Below, one piece after another: positions 44,297-53,966 of a DNA stretch of 64,000 nucleotides. The notes under the pieces are model-generated. The model did no database searches. It saw only the letters and a program-made list of their open reading frames with translations, and was not told the origin of the DNA. A program made the position numbers and the translations under genes. Within the stretch, counting starts at the first letter, position 1. Each line of letters begins with the position of its first letter. The DNA is from Carboxylicivirga longa. GTDB lineage: Bacteria > Bacteroidota > Bacteroidia > Bacteroidales > Marinilabiliaceae. The stretch spans positions 124,001 through 188,000 of the forward strand of contig NZ_JBNGOZ010000001.1 in assembly GCF_050589825.1 (NCBI RefSeq), written 5' to 3'.

Positions 44297-45520
44297 ATGC
44301 ACCAGAAGAAAGAGATTATACTGCTCAATATATCAGGGGAAGATAAGCCCGGACTAACGGCCAAACTAACTGATATCTTATCACATCATGGCGTTCATAT
44401 TCTGGATATTGGTCAGGCAGTTATCCACGACGACCTGGCGCTGGGCATATTATTTGAGGTTCCTGCTGCGGCTGAATCGGCTCCGGTGCTAAAGGAATTA
44501 CTTTTTCAGTCCTATGAACTGGGACTCAACCTTAAGTTTACACCCGTTACCGAAGAAAAGTACCGCGATTGGGTGGGGCAGCAAGGAAAAGAACGATTTA
44601 TTATTACCCTGCTGTCCCGCAAGCTAAGCGCCGGTCAATTATCGCAAGTAACGCGTATCATATCGGCACAAGGTCTTAATATCGATTATATTTCGCGCCT
44701 TAGTGGCCGTGTGTTGCTCGATGATCACGAGGGTAATGATAAGTCAGTAGTAGAGTTTTCGGTTAGGGGCACACCCAAGGACGGAGCAGCCATGAAACAA
44801 CAGTTTATTGATATTTCAGGTGAGTCAGGCGTTGATATTGCCTTTCAGGCCGATAATATTTTTCGTCGTAACCGTCGTCTTGTGTGTTTCGATATGGATT
44901 CAACACTGATACAAACCGAGGTGATCGATGAGCTGGCAGAGAAAGCCGGGGTGGGGGCTGAGGTGAAAGCCATCACCGAAGCAGCTATGCGGGGTGACAT
45001 CGATTTCAACGAAAGTTTTATTCAGCGGGTAGCTTTGTTGAAGGGACTGGATGAAAGCGTAATGAAAGATATTGCCGAGCAGTTGCCCATTACCGAGGGT
45101 GCCGAGCGTCTGTTCAAGACCCTGAAGAAGTACGGCTACAAAACAGCCATCCTATCGGGTGGATTTACCTATTTTGGCAATTACTTGAAGAGCAAGCTGG
45201 ATATTGACTATGTTTTTGCCAATGAACTGGAGATTGAGGGAGGGAAGCTGACCGGGCGTCATAGCGGAGAAATTGTGAATGGCGAAAAGAAAGCTGAATT
45301 ACTTAAACTACTGGCCTTTAAGGAGGATATTCACCTGGAGCAGGTGATTGCCGTGGGCGATGGCTCCAATGACCTACCCATGCTGAAGCTGGCCGGTCTG
45401 GGAATTGCTTTTCATGCCAAGCCGCGTGTGCGTGCATCAGCCCGCCATCATATATCTACCATCGGGCTCGATGCTTTGTTATACCTTCTGGGCTTCAGAG
45501 ATCGTGAGATAAATATCTAA
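44297..45520 (+). CDS. serB: Phosphoserine phosphatase with N-terminal ACT domains
   Basis: The protein has 407 residues. ACT-type domains fill about 1-175 (ISGEDKPGLTAKLTDILSHH, and FIITLLSRKLSAGQLSQVTR). The HAD phosphatase domain begins RRLVCFDMDSTLIQTEVIDE (nucleophile Asp) and ends with AVGDGSNDLPMLKLAGLGIA. It makes serine from phosphoserine. The ACT domains probably bind an amino acid as a feedback sensor. The length matches the long SerB form. Confidence 0.95.
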   Translation: MHQKKEIILLNISGEDKPGLTAKLTDILSHHGVHILDIGQAVIHDDLALGILFEVPAAAESAPVLKELLFQSYELGLNLKFTPVTEEKYRDWVGQQGKERFIITLLSRKLSAGQLSQVTRIISAQGLNIDYISRLSGRVLLDDHEGNDKSVVEFSVRGTPKDGAAMKQQFIDISGESGVDIAFQADNIFRRNRRLVCFDMDSTLIQTEVIDELAEKAGVGAEVKAITEAAMRGDIDFNESFIQRVALLKGLDESVMKDIAEQLPITEGAERLFKTLKKYGYKTAILSGGFTYFGNYLKSKLDIDYVFANELEIEGGKLTGRHSGEIVNGEKKAELLKLLAFKEDIHLEQVIAVGDGSNDLPMLKLAGLGIAFHAKPRVRASARHHISTIGLDALLYLLGFRDREINI

Positions 45521-45563
45521 GCGGAAGAGTATTCAGAGGTGCTTTCTCGCTAAATAATTTTAT

Positions 45564-45571
45564 TATTTTTG
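45564..45571 (+). promoter_or_regulatory. Bacteroidota -7 box (TATTTTTG)
   Basis: TATTTTTG matches TAnnTTTG and ends 23 bases before the tcdA ATG. Confidence 0.4.
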
Positions 45572-45594
45572 CCGCCCAATAACTTGATTTGATT

Positions 45595-46428
45595 ATGGGT
45601 AAGGGTATTTTTCATCGTTCTGAGCTGCTGATGGGGCAGGGAGTGATGCAGGCTTTGGCCACCAAAAGGGCCATCTTATTTGGCATTGGCGGTGTAGGAA
45701 GTTGGTGTGCCGAGAGTCTAATACGCACCGGTCTTCGGCATCTCACCATTGTTGACAGTGACCGGGTAGATGTAAGCAATATCAACCGTCAGCTGATGGC
45801 CACATGTAAAACGGTAGGGCAGGTTAAGACGGAGGCGCTCAAAAACAGACTGCTGGAAATTAATCCGGATGCACAGGTAACACCGATACAGCAGATTTAT
45901 GGTCGCGATACAGCCGATCAATTCAGGCTGGAGGATTATGATATTGTGATTGATGCCATTGATAGTTTGAGTAGCAAGGCACACCTGATCAGACATGCCG
46001 TGGGGCTTAATGTTATTTTTGTATCATCGATGGGCGCTGCCTTAAAGGTGGATCCTACGCGCGTTAGGGTGTCTTCTTTTTGGAAGGTACAAGGCTGTCC
46101 GCTGGCTCGTAAAGTGCGTAAGATGTTACGTAAATGGCAAGTGGATGAGCAGTACTTTCCGTGTGTTTATAGCGATGAGGTACTCGAAAACGAAGGTGCC
46201 TATTTGCTGAAGGTAAGCGATGAGGAGGATGGTGTGGCTGAGGATGAAGCCCTGCCAGGCGATCCTGCGCTGGCAAGACATACCTGGGATGCTAAAAAGG
46301 CTTCCATCAACGGAAGTCTGGCACATGTAACCGGAATATTTGGTTTTACCATGGCGGGTCTGGTTATTCAGCGGATACGCGAAGAGGTAAAATATCGCGA
46401 ATTGGAAGCGAGTTCTATAGAAGCATAA
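45595..46428 (+). CDS. tcdA: tRNA threonylcarbamoyladenosine dehydratase (TcdA/CsdL)
   Basis: The protein has 277 residues from the ATG at 45595. It is a ThiF/E1-like enzyme: FHRSELLMGQ, nucleotide-binding LFGIGGVGSWCAESLIRTGL, SDRVDVSNINRQLMAT and VSSMGAALKVDPTRVRVSSF. The C-terminal GSLAHVTGIFGFTMAGLVI matches TcdA. It cyclises t6A37 of ANN-reading tRNAs to ct6A using ATP. The two Cys pairs expected in some ThiF proteins are not needed here. It follows serB after 74 bases with its own -7 box. Confidence 0.92.
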   Translation: MGKGIFHRSELLMGQGVMQALATKRAILFGIGGVGSWCAESLIRTGLRHLTIVDSDRVDVSNINRQLMATCKTVGQVKTEALKNRLLEINPDAQVTPIQQIYGRDTADQFRLEDYDIVIDAIDSLSSKAHLIRHAVGLNVIFVSSMGAALKVDPTRVRVSSFWKVQGCPLARKVRKMLRKWQVDEQYFPCVYSDEVLENEGAYLLKVSDEEDGVAEDEALPGDPALARHTWDAKKASINGSLAHVTGIFGFTMAGLVIQRIREEVKYRELEASSIEA

Positions 46429-46430
46429 AA

Positions 46431-46540
46431 ATATCTAGCAAAGTACGCGAAATTAAAAAAAACGCAAAGAAAGCAAGGTTTTGAATTATAAATCAATCGC
46501 TTGCGCCTTTGCGTTTCTTAGTGTTATTGGGTGAAATATC
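46431..46540. repeat. Second GCAAAG-type imperfect inverted repeat
   Basis: AACGCAAAGAAAGCAAG (46461-46477) pairs with CTTGCGCCTTTGCGTT (46500-46515). Outer parts also pair loosely. It sits between convergent tcdA and M16 genes, like the copy after guaB. Confidence 0.55.
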
Positions 46541-46580
46541 CATTTCGGATATCTCTACTTTAGACACTTATAGACAAATA

Positions 46581-49508
46581 CTAGTAACCAAAAATATCTT
46601 CTAAAGCCAGTTCGTGTACTTTACCAAGACTGGCCAGGGCTTTCTTGTCCAGGTCCGACTTGCGACCTAATACCATGTAGGTGTAGTTTTTGCCTTTAAT
46701 GTGTTCATTGAAAAAGGTTTCAAACTCATCCAATGAGATATTTTCGGCCTTCTTATAAATATCTTCACGCACATCGTAATCAATGCCCCGGTCGGCATTG
46801 GACAAGTATTCCCAAAACAGGTCTTTATTGGTAATGCGTTCGGTATTAAGCTGCTTTACAATTCCTTCGCAGGCCTGCTTAAATTGTGTTTCGGCGCGTG
46901 GCATCTCATTCATCAGTTCTTTTAGTGTGGCTGTGGCAATGCCCAGCTTATCGGCCTGTGTGCCCAGGCGACCATAGATAAAGTTATCCTTGTTATGTTT
47001 GCTTGCATTGATATAACCGGCGCCGGCGGAGTAGGCCAATGCCTTCGATTCGCGTATCTCCTGAAACACTACTGATGAGAGTCCCGAACCAAAATAATTA
47101 TTAAACACCTCTGCATAAGGTAATATTTCGGTATCAAAAGGTCTATCTTTCACCAGCAGCAGAATATTGGCCTGGTTGATGTCGTAATCCACCACATACA
47201 CATTGGATTGCTCATCGTTTCGCATTTCGTACTCAACAGCCTGTGGCAGTGGAGCCAGCTCATCGGGTGTGGTATGGTGCTTTGTCAGCAGGCCAGTAAC
47301 TGTTGCGGGCGACGATGGACCGTAGTAATAAACCTTGTGCTCATAGTAGGTCATCTCGTTGAGCTGACGGGTGAGCTCTTCGGGTTTGATAGATTTGAGC
47401 TCCTCGGCACTAAGCAGGTGTTTGCGGGGCGATTTTTCTCCATATAGGCCAAAATCAACCATGGCATTGAAGATGCGTCCCTGACTCTTTTTAGCATCAG
47501 CTCTTTTCTTTAAGATACTGCTTACAAACTCGTCGTAGGTTGCCTGGTCGGCCTTGGCATTATGAATGATGTGTTCGAGTATCTCGATGCCTTTCTCCAG
47601 TTTTTCGTCAAGACCTGCCACGGTAACATAGCAGCGCTCGCTTCCTGCATCTACATAAAGGCTAAGGCCATGGCGAAACAGCTCTTTGCGTAGCTCTTCG
47701 GGCGAATATTGATTGGTGCCTAATAGCGGCAGGTAATCAACGGCCAGCGGAAACTGTAGGTTGTGATTCTTACCCAGGTCGATTACATAGTTGAGGCGGA
47801 ATAGACCGTTGTTTACGTTTTTCGAGTGGAAGAAGTCAAGACCTGGCTTCAGGGTTTCCTTATGCAGCTTGCTGTCAAAATCAACAAAGACAGGCTCGAT
47901 GTCACTCACTTCCGTGGCGAGGAAATCTTCGGCAAAATCAGATTGCAGTTCGCGATTGACCGGCACCGCTGTGATGGCCGGTTTTTCAACCTTCACCAGG
48001 GCACTGTTATCACCGGTGCGCTTGTACGCCAATACATAATTGTCGGCATATTTTTCCTTGGCAAAGGCCATTACCTGCTCTTTGGTTATCTGCTTCATCT
48101 TATCCAGACTGGCCAATACATCAGCATGCGATCGGCCACCGGTAAATTCATTCATCAGCGAGTAGGCCGAGTAGAAAGGATATTCAAGGGCATTCATAAA
48201 GTCCAAGCGTTCCTTATTGACAATGGCCTCGATGAGCCACTCCTCAAAATCACCTTCTTTTACTTTATCCAATTGCTCCAGCAATAAATCTTTTACCTCG
48301 TCAAGTGTTTGTCCCTCGCGTGGCTTGCCCCGGAAAATGTGCATGCCGTAGTCGCGCATAAACCACGATCCAGTGTAGGCGCTCAGTACCTTCTGCTTTT
48401 GCACCAGGTTAAGATCAATTAATCCGGCCTGTCCGTTGTAAAGAATAGAGCTGATCAGGTCAACCATCAGCTCATCATCGCTGCCGATGCCATCAAAGCG
48501 AAAAGCCATTTGTAAACTCACGGCATCCGGCCCCACCACCTCTTTAATAACAGGCTCCGTTATGGGTTCCTCAGCGGTAAACTGAGGTTCGCTCAGCTCT
48601 TTCTTCTCCAGTTGTCCAAAGTGTTTATCAATCAGCTGTATGGTGGGCTCAAACTCCAGATCGCCGGCCAGCGCAATGGCCATGTTATTGGGCACATAAA
48701 ACTGATCTTTGAACTTATAAATCTCCTCCATGGAGGGATTCTTAATATGCTCGGGCAAACCAATTATATCGCGGCCATAAGGATGGTTCTTATACAAGCC
48801 CTGCATCATGGCCTCTGAGGCGCGCTGTCCGTCCATGTCCTGATACATGTTAAACTCCTCGTAAACCGTTTCAAGCTCGGTATGAAACAGGCGAAGCACC
48901 AGCCCGGTGAAGCGTTCGTGCTCCAGGCGTGCCCATCGTTCCAGTTCATTTTTGGGAATCTCACACATATAAACGGTTGATTCGTAGGAGGTACCGGCAT
49001 TAACGCGTGAGGCACCCATGGCGGTATTGAGCTTATCAAACTCATTGGTAGCCACAAAGGTAGCGGCTATCTGCGACAGGCTGTCTATTTGGGCGTACAG
49101 TCTCTTTTTCTCATCGAGGTCATCAGTAGCACGATGCTGCTCAAACAAATCAGAAATCTGTTCAAGATAAGCGCTTTCCTGCTCCCAGTTAACGGTACCC
49201 ACCTTGCTGGTGCCTTTAAACATCATGTGCTCCATATAATGAGCCAGCCCGGTGGCATCGGGGTTTTCGAAGGTCGATCCGGCTTTTACGCCGATGAGGG
49301 CTGCCACCCGTGGCTCGTTCAGGTTGCGCGTCAGGTAAATCTTCAGTCCATTATCTAAAGTGTAGATGCGTGCGTTGTAAGGATCGTTGGTGACGGTTTC
49401 GTAGTGGTAACCATTTTTGTCAGTTTTTTGTTGGGTTTGATAGCTTTGCTGCTGGCACGAAAATAGCACCAGCAAACCTACCAGGGTTAGGAATGATAAT
49501 CGTTTCAT
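46581..49508 (-). CDS. M16 family metallopeptidase, lipoprotein
   Basis: The protein has 975 residues, with lipobox VLFSCQ. The inverted zinc motif HYMEH (residues 90-94, HxxEH) is in GLAHYMEHMMFKGT. The third ligand is expected in the ELETVYEEFNMYQD stretch about 75 residues on. Four M16 modules are suggested by length, the second pair lacking a zinc motif. It resembles pitrilysin/insulinase-type enzymes that degrade small peptides, but it is exported to the periplasm or surface. It stands alone, facing tcdA. Confidence 0.93.
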   Translation of the reverse strand: MKRLSFLTLVGLLVLFSCQQQSYQTQQKTDKNGYHYETVTNDPYNARIYTLDNGLKIYLTRNLNEPRVAALIGVKAGSTFENPDATGLAHYMEHMMFKGTSKVGTVNWEQESAYLEQISDLFEQHRATDDLDEKKRLYAQIDSLSQIAATFVATNEFDKLNTAMGASRVNAGTSYESTVYMCEIPKNELERWARLEHERFTGLVLRLFHTELETVYEEFNMYQDMDGQRASEAMMQGLYKNHPYGRDIIGLPEHIKNPSMEEIYKFKDQFYVPNNMAIALAGDLEFEPTIQLIDKHFGQLEKKELSEPQFTAEEPITEPVIKEVVGPDAVSLQMAFRFDGIGSDDELMVDLISSILYNGQAGLIDLNLVQKQKVLSAYTGSWFMRDYGMHIFRGKPREGQTLDEVKDLLLEQLDKVKEGDFEEWLIEAIVNKERLDFMNALEYPFYSAYSLMNEFTGGRSHADVLASLDKMKQITKEQVMAFAKEKYADNYVLAYKRTGDNSALVKVEKPAITAVPVNRELQSDFAEDFLATEVSDIEPVFVDFDSKLHKETLKPGLDFFHSKNVNNGLFRLNYVIDLGKNHNLQFPLAVDYLPLLGTNQYSPEELRKELFRHGLSLYVDAGSERCYVTVAGLDEKLEKGIEILEHIIHNAKADQATYDEFVSSILKKRADAKKSQGRIFNAMVDFGLYGEKSPRKHLLSAEELKSIKPEELTRQLNEMTYYEHKVYYYGPSSPATVTGLLTKHHTTPDELAPLPQAVEYEMRNDEQSNVYVVDYDINQANILLLVKDRPFDTEILPYAEVFNNYFGSGLSSVVFQEIRESKALAYSAGAGYINASKHNKDNFIYGRLGTQADKLGIATATLKELMNEMPRAETQFKQACEGIVKQLNTERITNKDLFWEYLSNADRGIDYDVREDIYKKAENISLDEFETFFNEHIKGKNYTYMVLGRKSDLDKKALASLGKVHELALEDIFGY

Positions 49509-49746
49509 AAGTTTCGTTTTAGATATTTAAACAGTTGAAGATAATGAATAATAGTTAAACTCAAAGGGATTGATTTGCTTTTATTTATATGATGCTTTTA
49601 AAAAATCTTCATCTGTTATTCAGCATAATAGAAAGGGTGCGGCTTTCAGGATATTCTTTAGGTAATATGTATACTGAATTGAGGCAGCATTATTATGGTT
49701 AAACTATTATCAGTGTTTTATGGATTGAGAGGTGGGTGAAAACAAT

Positions 49747-49782
49747 TAAAAAACTCCCGCCCTGCAAAGCAGAACGGGAGTT
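49747..49782 (-). terminator. Intrinsic terminator of the second GH29 gene
   Basis: AACTCCCG (49752-49759) pairs with CGGGAGTT (49775-49782), with an inner CTGC/GCAG stem. On the minus strand it runs into six T residues. It lies 33 bases past the stop. Confidence 0.85.
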
Positions 49783-49814
49783 GTGATTCCAGAAAAGGAG
49801 AAAAAGTACTTTGC

Positions 49815-52049
49815 TTAATTCTCAAAAAAGTCGAGTTCGGCTATGGCTACCGATGGGCTGCCTCCGGCACCTCTTTCGGATATAATTTTTATATACCTTG
49901 TTTTTATCGGTTTTGCGAATGTTTTAGTTCTTTTTACCGGATCATTAATCAGGTTACCAAATTCAAAGTCGCTGATTTTTTTCCATTTCTTACCGTTTTT
50001 ACTCCAGTAAATGCTTCCTGTTTCCATCATCCCCTCCTTGTGTTGGTTTTGAGGCGTGTAGGCAAATCCGGTAATGCTACGAACAGCCCCCAGGTCGATG
50101 GCGATGGTATGCGGATGTGTTGCTTCATCGTCAGATTGCCAGTAGCTTCCGTCGTTGTTGTCAAATGCACTGCTGGCTTCAAACCCTTCTTTACTGCTGC
50201 TTACCTCCATTAGTTTCCAGTTGTTTTTAAGTATGCCCAGGTGCAGTGAGGTAACGCTGCCGGATTCCTTTTGACTAAAAGCACGTGCTTTAATCTCTTT
50301 GGATAGCGGCATGTTAAAAGGGCCAGTATAAAGTGTCGATGTGCTTGTAGGGGTGCTTCCGTCCAGGGTATATCGTATTTCCATATTGGCATTCAGGTTG
50401 CCTGTGGCATCAATGCCATGCTTCTTCCACCCGAAATCGTTGGCTTTTGGCGACAGCCTTACTTCGCCTTCATTGTTACGATTAATAACAATTTGCGGCG
50501 GACGACTTTGGTAGTAGTGTGCAGATACCTTATTGAGTGTGGCATCCAATCGTGACTTGAGAATGCGAATACGAAATTGCTTGCTTGTTACATTGGGGAA
50601 GCGCAGTATCTTTTTATAGCCTACAGTGGTTCCCGAGGCTATCTCCTTCCACGATCCATCTATCATCGCATCCAATGCATGTTCTTCTATGCGCTGGCTG
50701 TGCGTTGATATCGCTTCCTGCAAAACAAAGCGGTTGATGATTTCCTGCTTGGGCAGGGTGATGATTATTTCATTGTTATATTCGGCCGTGTTGATATGAC
50801 TTAGCTCGTCATCATCCAGAATTTCTTTCGGAGCCTTCGCGGCGGCTAACTTATCGTTGCCGTATGTTTCGCGTATTCTTTTTCCTGTTTCTTCCAGTAC
50901 CGCCACATCTTTATCTGAGAAACGCCCTTCTCGGTTGGGGGGTATGTTCAGCAAAAAGGTAGAGTTACCACCCACGGCACGCTCGTAAATGTCGAATACA
51001 TCATCAGGGTTACGAACCTTCTGGGTTGTCTCATCGCGGTAGAACCAGCCCTCGCGAATAGAGGTGTTGGTTTCGGCTGGCAGATAGTGCAGATAGTTGG
51101 CATTCATTAGTTTTTCGCGGCTGCCTATGTCGCCATGCAGATCGGGAAAGCGACTCATCTGGTCTGGATCTTCTTCAAAAGGAACGATATCCCACTCGGT
51201 TTCTCGCGTAGCGCCACTCTCGTTTCCACACCAGCGAACATCTTCGCGGCCAAAGATAACCGTTTCGGGTGCCAGAGTACGGATGAGTTTTTTCCAGGCG
51301 GGGTAATGATACTTCTGTCCTCCCTTGCGCTTGGGGTGAGCTCCGTCGAACCATACTTCGTGCACGGGGCCATACTCGGTGAGCAACTCAAATAGTTGAT
51401 TCAAAAAGTACTCGTTGTAATCATCTACCTCAAACTCAAAAGTGGTTTTGTTGGCAAAGGGACGTCCCTCCACAGGGCGGGGTATTGTGCGTGTGGTGTA
51501 TTTGCTCAGGTTGCCGTATAAACCCTCGGGGTTTTCGATCTGGTACAGGTCGGCCGGCGACAGGTAAACACCCAGCTTAAGGCCGTATTTTTGACAGGAG
51601 GCCGATAGCTCTTTGAGCACATCCCCCTTGCCATTTTTAAAGGGTGTTGACATGATGCCGTGCTGCGTATAGCGAGACTGCCACAACACAAAGCCATCGT
51701 GGTGCTTGGCCGTAAACACTACCAGTTTCATGCCCGCGGCTTTCATTGCCTTGCACCATTGGTCGGTGTCGAGGTTATGGAGGTCGAATATTTTGGGGTC
51801 TTCTTTACCGTTGCCCCATTCCATGCGGGTGAAGGTGTTGGGGCCAAAGTGCACAAATCCGGTGAACTCGTGTTTTTTGTATTCGTATTGGTTGGGGCTG
51901 GGGACCACATGAGCTGCTTTGCGAATTATTTCTTCGGGGGTGTCGCCTTCATCTATCTTAATCGTATTAGAAGGGGTAATTGGTTTTTGTGCCCAGGCCA
52001 TCGTATGCAGTATAAACAGCATGAGCGTGAGAATAAAAAGGTTCTTCAT
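49815..52049 (-). CDS. GH29 alpha-L-fucosidase with C-terminal F5/8-type (CBM32-like) domain
   Basis: The protein has 744 residues with a signal peptide ending at MAWAQ. The GH29 barrel shows EFTGFVHFGPNTFTRMEWGN, LVVFTAKHHDGFVLWQSRYT and the nucleophile motif VHEVWFDGAHPK (D235). A beta-sandwich follows (about 400-520), then a chitobiase-C-like YTLDGSTPTSTSTLYTGP (about 560-610). An F5/8 type C domain is at about 610-744 (SAFDNNDGSYWQSDDEATHP). The layout is that of larger GH29-B type enzymes, which favour alpha-1,3/1,4 fucose in branched motifs; this subfamily call is inference. It is separate from the first fucosidase operon. Confidence 0.92.
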   Translation of the reverse strand: MKNLFILTLMLFILHTMAWAQKPITPSNTIKIDEGDTPEEIIRKAAHVVPSPNQYEYKKHEFTGFVHFGPNTFTRMEWGNGKEDPKIFDLHNLDTDQWCKAMKAAGMKLVVFTAKHHDGFVLWQSRYTQHGIMSTPFKNGKGDVLKELSASCQKYGLKLGVYLSPADLYQIENPEGLYGNLSKYTTRTIPRPVEGRPFANKTTFEFEVDDYNEYFLNQLFELLTEYGPVHEVWFDGAHPKRKGGQKYHYPAWKKLIRTLAPETVIFGREDVRWCGNESGATRETEWDIVPFEEDPDQMSRFPDLHGDIGSREKLMNANYLHYLPAETNTSIREGWFYRDETTQKVRNPDDVFDIYERAVGGNSTFLLNIPPNREGRFSDKDVAVLEETGKRIRETYGNDKLAAAKAPKEILDDDELSHINTAEYNNEIIITLPKQEIINRFVLQEAISTHSQRIEEHALDAMIDGSWKEIASGTTVGYKKILRFPNVTSKQFRIRILKSRLDATLNKVSAHYYQSRPPQIVINRNNEGEVRLSPKANDFGWKKHGIDATGNLNANMEIRYTLDGSTPTSTSTLYTGPFNMPLSKEIKARAFSQKESGSVTSLHLGILKNNWKLMEVSSSKEGFEASSAFDNNDGSYWQSDDEATHPHTIAIDLGAVRSITGFAYTPQNQHKEGMMETGSIYWSKNGKKWKKISDFEFGNLINDPVKRTKTFAKPIKTRYIKIISERGAGGSPSVAIAELDFFEN

Positions 52050-52210
52050 TGGATATTCAATAAGTGATTTGTGTATTATTTTGCTGCCTCCAAAGTAAAC
52101 TAATAATGGGATAAGATCAAACTAATAATTCGGCCTTTCAAGGTGTTGTGGATAGGGTGTAGCATGGTTTTCCTATCCCGGATTGGCAGGATGTTCAAAT
52201 TGTAATAAAG

Positions 52211-52266
52211 TCATGGCTAAAGCCATTTGCCGCGTGAGGGGTTGTCCCCCATCTTGAAAGATGGGG
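52211..52266. repeat. Short hairpin-rich intergenic repeat
   Basis: ATGGCTAAAGCCAT (near 52213) and CCCATCTTGAAAGATGGG (52248-52265) are small perfect hairpins close together, beyond the end of the patatin gene. This type of element recurs in Bacteroidota intergenic DNA. Confidence 0.4.
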
Positions 52267-52291
52267 TTAGGAGATGGGGTGGCTGTTCGGA

Positions 52292-53071
52292 TCAGTCTTT
52301 GACGAGGGGCAGCAGCTCATTGTCAATCTTCTTTTTTGCTGTTTTGTAGCCCAGCTCAATAATTTCATCAAGCTTATTAAAATCCCACATCGAATAATCC
52401 GATATTTTTTCAGGTTCAATATACAGGTCACAATGCAAGCGGCTGGGCCGTTGGTTCTGCAGAATGGTGAGGTTGAAAACGCGCTCTGCTACCTCTTTGG
52501 CACTTTTAAAAGACTCTGTTTTACGGTCGGTCACTACGCTGGAGCCAATGACTGTATCACAGTCAAACATAAGGGGTTCAACGGGCAGGTTCATAAATAA
52601 GCCACCGTCCACATAGGTGTGCCCATCAATAATTGCCGGCTTGAAAGCTACGGGCACACTGCTGCTGGCAATTACCCATTCAAACAGCTGATTACCATCG
52701 CTCACCATTTTCACTTTGCCCGTATTCATATTACTGGCCACCACGCAAAATGGTTTTTTCAAGCGACTAAAATCATCGTGCCCTACCTGTTTCTCAAGGG
52801 CTTCTTTAACACCGTTTAAATTCACCAGTCCACCGCTGAGCAGATCCAGGTTAAACCAGTTCCAAACTTTCTCTTCCTTCAGCAGCTTGTGGATTTGCTT
52901 TGCATCATAGCCGGCGCAGTACAATACACCAATGATGGCGCCCATGCTGGTGCCTGCCACCTTGTGGACAGGAATATTGTATTCCTCAAGTGCCCGTATC
53001 ACGCCGATGTGTGCAAATCCTTTGGCACCGCCGCCGCCCAGGGCCAGTCCTGTTTTTCCAAGTTGATCCAT
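52292..53071 (-). CDS. Patatin-like phospholipase (RssA-type)
   Basis: The protein has 259 residues. The oxyanion loop is LALGGGGAKGFAHIGVI, the nucleophile elbow GTSMGAIIG (catalytic Ser) and the catalytic Asp sits in YVDGGLFMNLPVEPL. All are canonical for bacterial patatins. No signal peptide is present, so it is cytoplasmic or peripheral. It hydrolyses acyl esters of phospholipids or similar. It starts two bases after the stop of the upstream secreted-protein gene, so the two are coupled. Confidence 0.93.
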   Translation of the reverse strand: MDQLGKTGLALGGGGAKGFAHIGVIRALEEYNIPVHKVAGTSMGAIIGVLYCAGYDAKQIHKLLKEEKVWNWFNLDLLSGGLVNLNGVKEALEKQVGHDDFSRLKKPFCVVASNMNTGKVKMVSDGNQLFEWVIASSSVPVAFKPAIIDGHTYVDGGLFMNLPVEPLMFDCDTVIGSSVVTDRKTESFKSAKEVAERVFNLTILQNQRPSRLHCDLYIEPEKISDYSMWDFNKLDEIIELGYKTAKKKIDNELLPLVKD

Positions 53072-53073
53072 GG

Positions 53074-53745
53074 TTATAATACTTCCAATAGCATTTGTTG
53101 GATGGCGCGTGTATCCTCAATTTGGTATTCTTCCTCCAGCTTTTTCCAGTCGATTGTCATTCGCATGGCCTTACTTTCCATTAGGTGGACGATGTCATCT
53201 TTGCTCAGAAGAAGTTGTGTTTTGTAGTACGAAACATTCCATTTATCAATAAACTTCTCTTCGGTATTGGTGAAGGTGCCGCTTACACTTCGGCCATCGG
53301 CTAACGACAGTGTGATGGGGCGATCCATGGCCGTATAACCAAAGTAGCGGTTGGCGTCACCAATGGGCATCATAAACTCAAAGTTAATGGATATTTCACC
53401 TTTGTTGTTAGTGACGGCAGCCATGCACCGTACCCGTCCTTTTTCCTCACCGAAGAAACGAGCCAGGCGTTTACTTACTGCGTTGCAGAGTTCCATTTTT
53501 TCTGAGGAGGCTTCTTTATCGGAACTGATGCTTAGACTGGCCCTTGGTTTGCTTTCAGTAGCAGGTTTTGTTTCCGTAGTTGGTGCACTCACAGCAGGTG
53601 TTCCGGTATCTTTCTCGTATTTCCAGGTGCCATTTTCATAAAGAATAACAGTTTTGCCATATTGGGTGATGGCCTTAACGGTTTGTGCTGATGTAAGCAG
53701 CGGGGCTGATATCAGTGCTGCAAAAGAGAGAATGTATTTGATCAT
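53074..53745 (-). CDS. Secreted protein of unknown function
   Basis: The protein has 223 residues with a signal peptide ending at LTSAQ. An N-terminal motif TQYGKTVILYENGTWKYEKD is common to Bacteroidota secreted proteins. A Thr/Pro/Ser-rich linker (about 48-85) leads to a C-terminal domain of about 135 residues (FFGEEKGRVRCMAAVTNNKG, LSLADGRSVSGTF, LLSKDDIVHLMESKAMRMTI). I do not recognise the domain. It is coupled to the patatin gene, and there is nothing else to assign a role. Confidence 0.75.
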   Translation of the reverse strand: MIKYILSFAALISAPLLTSAQTVKAITQYGKTVILYENGTWKYEKDTGTPAVSAPTTETKPATESKPRASLSISSDKEASSEKMELCNAVSKRLARFFGEEKGRVRCMAAVTNNKGEISINFEFMMPIGDANRYFGYTAMDRPITLSLADGRSVSGTFTNTEEKFIDKWNVSYYKTQLLLSKDDIVHLMESKAMRMTIDWKKLEEEYQIEDTRAIQQMLLEVL

Positions 53746-53785
53746 AAGGTCCTTTTTTTGTAAAGATAGGAAAAAGTTGAAGCAA

Positions 53786-53811
53786 CAAAAAGGGCCCCCT
53801 TTCGAGGTCCC
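53786..53811 (-). terminator. Terminator after mrp
   Basis: On the minus strand GGGACCTC-GAAA-GGGGGCCC forms an 8-bp stem with one A-G mismatch and a GAAA loop, followed by TTTTT. It lies 33 bases past the predicted original stop of mrp. Confidence 0.55.
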
Positions 53812-53844
53812 CGTATTGACTAACAGTAAAGGAAATAAATTTTC

Positions 53845-53966
53845 TTAGGCTGGTGACAAGCTTGTAATTATTTGTGTTGCCAGCTTTTCAAAGGCTTTGT
53901 GAAGTGTTTTGTCCGAAGAGTGATAAATGCTTTTACCACTATCGCTTGTGGCTTCAATATCCATTA
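53845..53966 (-). other. Out-of-frame C-terminus of mrp
   Basis: After the in-frame stop at 53964, the -1 frame continues directly with VMDIEATSDSGKSIYHSSDK and about 20 more residues to a TAA at 53845. This is the expected Mrp C-terminus (family consensus IPLV...SGD.G.P). The junction reads CCG TTG TAA, where CCG TTG GTA ATG would restore the frame, so one G appears to be missing. Confidence 0.8.
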